From NCBI GenBank assembly GCA_964390335.1, contig CAYMHU010000009.1, positions 1-64,000 on the forward strand: a DNA stretch of 64,000 nucleotides. The letters are read 5' to 3'. Each line of letters starts with the position of its first letter. Position 1 is the first letter of the stretch. Position numbers and translations under genes: made by a program. A model generated the notes under the pieces. That model saw only the letters and a program-made list of their open reading frames with translations, had not been told where the DNA came from and ran no database searches. Below are positions 63,143 to 64,000 of the stretch, in pieces. Source of the DNA: Granulosicoccus sp964390335 (GTDB lineage Bacteria; Pseudomonadota; Gammaproteobacteria; Granulosicoccales; Granulosicoccaceae).

Positions 63143-63814
63143 TTACAAATTACAGGGCCGGTTAGCGTGAGCGATTGCAGCGGCTGCCAAATCTGGCGAT
63201 ATGTCAGATAAGGATTCCATGGTCAACGATTCATCATTAGTAATCGAAAAATCGATAAGCTCACCTTCAAACATGGTTAGGCTCAAGTGACCTAGATTAC
63301 AGCCTGCACCAGATGCCACATTAACCAAGATAGGATTTGGAATTCGGGCCGAGTGTCGATCAGTTACATCTTTCATGACATTACGACAGGTTCGTTTTTT
63401 CGTTTTCTTCGATGTCGTACACTGCACTTCCGGAACGCGATCAACCACAACACTGTGCTGCATGGATTGCAGTACATGCTCACCATATTTCATTTGAAAT
63501 ATCTTAGTGCCGGTTTGTTCAAACGCATTGACCGAATAGCCATCTACGTCTTTTCTGCCTAGAAATGGCATTGTGAGACTAAAACAATTACCGCCGAAAC
63601 CAGCCGAATTCTTCGGGCACCTGAAGCGCAGACTCGTCGATTTGACGGTGGGATAACGGTTCGCGGTATACAGTTTTATATCGTAGGTCATGACCACCGT
63701 ATTGCGCTTGCCGTCATCACCAATATCATCTGCACTATTAACGGATTTACCGGTAGCGCAACCTGCGCTAAGTAAAATTAACAATAACGAGGTCAGCTTT
63801 CGTGTGTGTTTCAT
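63143..63814 (-). CDS. hypothetical lipoprotein
   Basis: 223 residues from the ATG at 63814, with AAAGGA 6 bp upstream; a GTG at 63847 is the longer alternative. The signal TRKLTSLLLILLSAGC has a lipobox with C19. The mature part has six or more cysteines (LRFRCPKN, GGNCFSLTMP, VQCTTSKKTKKRTCRN, GAGCNLGH, NRPCNL) that could form disulfides, with a lysine-rich loop. I recognise no family. It converges with the GH16 gene; a short GC dyad (63134-63139/63155-63160) spans the 35-bp intergenic stretch and the stop. Confidence 0.65.
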   Translation of the reverse strand: MKHTRKLTSLLLILLSAGCATGKSVNSADDIGDDGKRNTVVMTYDIKLYTANRYPTVKSTSLRFRCPKNSAGFGGNCFSLTMPFLGRKDVDGYSVNAFEQTGTKIFQMKYGEHVLQSMQHSVVVDRVPEVQCTTSKKTKKRTCRNVMKDVTDRHSARIPNPILVNVASGAGCNLGHLSLTMFEGELIDFSITNDESLTMESLSDISPDLAAAAIAHANRPCNL

Positions 63815-63866
63815 ATACGTCCTTTCTATGATATCTGCACGTAACACCCAATACAGTGTTACGCTG

Positions 63867-64000
63867 TTACAAGTAACGTTTCACCAACTCCAGCAGCTCA
63901 TTAACCTTACCACCAGCCAGTTCAGCCAATGGAGACACAAGCGAATGCAATGACTTATAACCTGTGTTCAACGCTACTTCGTTGAGAATGGTTTCAGTTG
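63867..64000 (-). CDS. 3' end of a further minus-strand gene, unknown
   Basis: The frame is open from the window edge to a TAA at 63867-63869, giving the last 44 or so residues (ILNEVALNTGYKSLHSLVSP, then LAELAGGKVNELLELVKRYL). The tail is an amphipathic helix, reminiscent of the C-termini of several unrelated families. Only the end is visible, so it is neither named nor confirmed. It lies 52 bp upstream of the lipoprotein's preferred start and reads in the same direction. Confidence 0.45.
   Translation of the reverse strand, partial: TETILNEVALNTGYKSLHSLVSPLAELAGGKVNELLELVKRYL

Noticed and set aside
63134..63160. Terminator between GH16 and the lipoprotein
   Set aside because: Only a 6-bp stem with a 15-nt loop and no T-run; kept as a remark only.

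Overview
The window looks like a draft-assembly contig from a free-living, probably marine, heterotrophic gammaproteobacterium. That is inferred from gene content: fused PntA with PntB, bifunctional PutA, a TAXI-type binding protein, tandem sulfatases, an ectoine-hydrolase-like gene, the DgcN/DgcA D-glutamate pair and a Wzx/Wzy exopolysaccharide locus. I cannot fix the genus. Two runs of exactly 100 N (13865-13964 and 23196-23295) are scaffold gaps, and each interrupts a gene. I saw no rRNA, tRNA, CRISPR array, transposase or integrase.

Layout. 1-1208: 5' part of a DAO-family flavoenzyme. 1387-6131: a small exported protein, then a large self-contained reductive dehalogenase-like fusion (two RdhA-like halves, two 4Fe-4S motifs, flavin reductase, 2Fe-2S ferredoxin) overlapping by 4 bp with a YghU-like glutathione transferase. 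6159-15109: a Gfo/Idh/MocA oxidoreductase, an ectoine hydrolase-like protein, a B12-binding radical SAM protein, a large FAD/Fe-S dehydrogenase, a gap-truncated response regulator-GGDEF protein and a CaiB-type CoA transferase.

15120-21604 is the most unusual metabolic block. A 6-hydroxynicotinate-reductase-like protein, two paralogous PF06684 ('amino acid synthesis') proteins and a UPF0280/ApbE-like protein form a tight minus-strand operon. Divergent to it is an enamidase-like amidohydrolase. A type I dehydroquinase-like Schiff-base lyase and a VOC protein follow. This resembles the reductive ring-opening segment of clostridial nicotinate fermentation without the rest of that pathway, so a different cyclic substrate is plausible.

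21724-33978: two DMT transporters, a quinone oxidoreductase-like MDR, a crotonase with an altered active site, a MobA-like nucleotidyltransferase, an unknown protein, a TAXI binding protein/FixL-like kinase/FixJ-like regulator operon, beta-carbonic anhydrase, a NarL-type regulator, a YhhQ-type queuosine-precursor transporter and a branched-chain aminotransferase. 34192-42275: PutA, YceI lipoprotein, PntB-PntA and a membrane-anchored amphipathic protein. 42370-47354: two cytoplasmic-type sulfatases separated by a previously unmarked 41-codon ORF, with a divergent LysR regulator and a phytanoyl-CoA-dioxygenase-like protein. 47363-51844: dgcA-dgcN, then an operon of two predicted lipoproteins (di-heme cytochrome c and lipocalin-like).

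52360-63107 is a co-directional exopolysaccharide locus: BY-kinase/chain-length regulator, priming glycosyltransferase, WecG/TagA-type transferase, flippase, two GT2 enzymes, polymerase/ligase, GalE and a secreted GH16 hydrolase. Five consecutive genes overlap by 1-4 bp. No Wza exporter or Wzb phosphatase is present in the window. The end holds a predicted lipoprotein and the 3' end of one further minus-strand gene.
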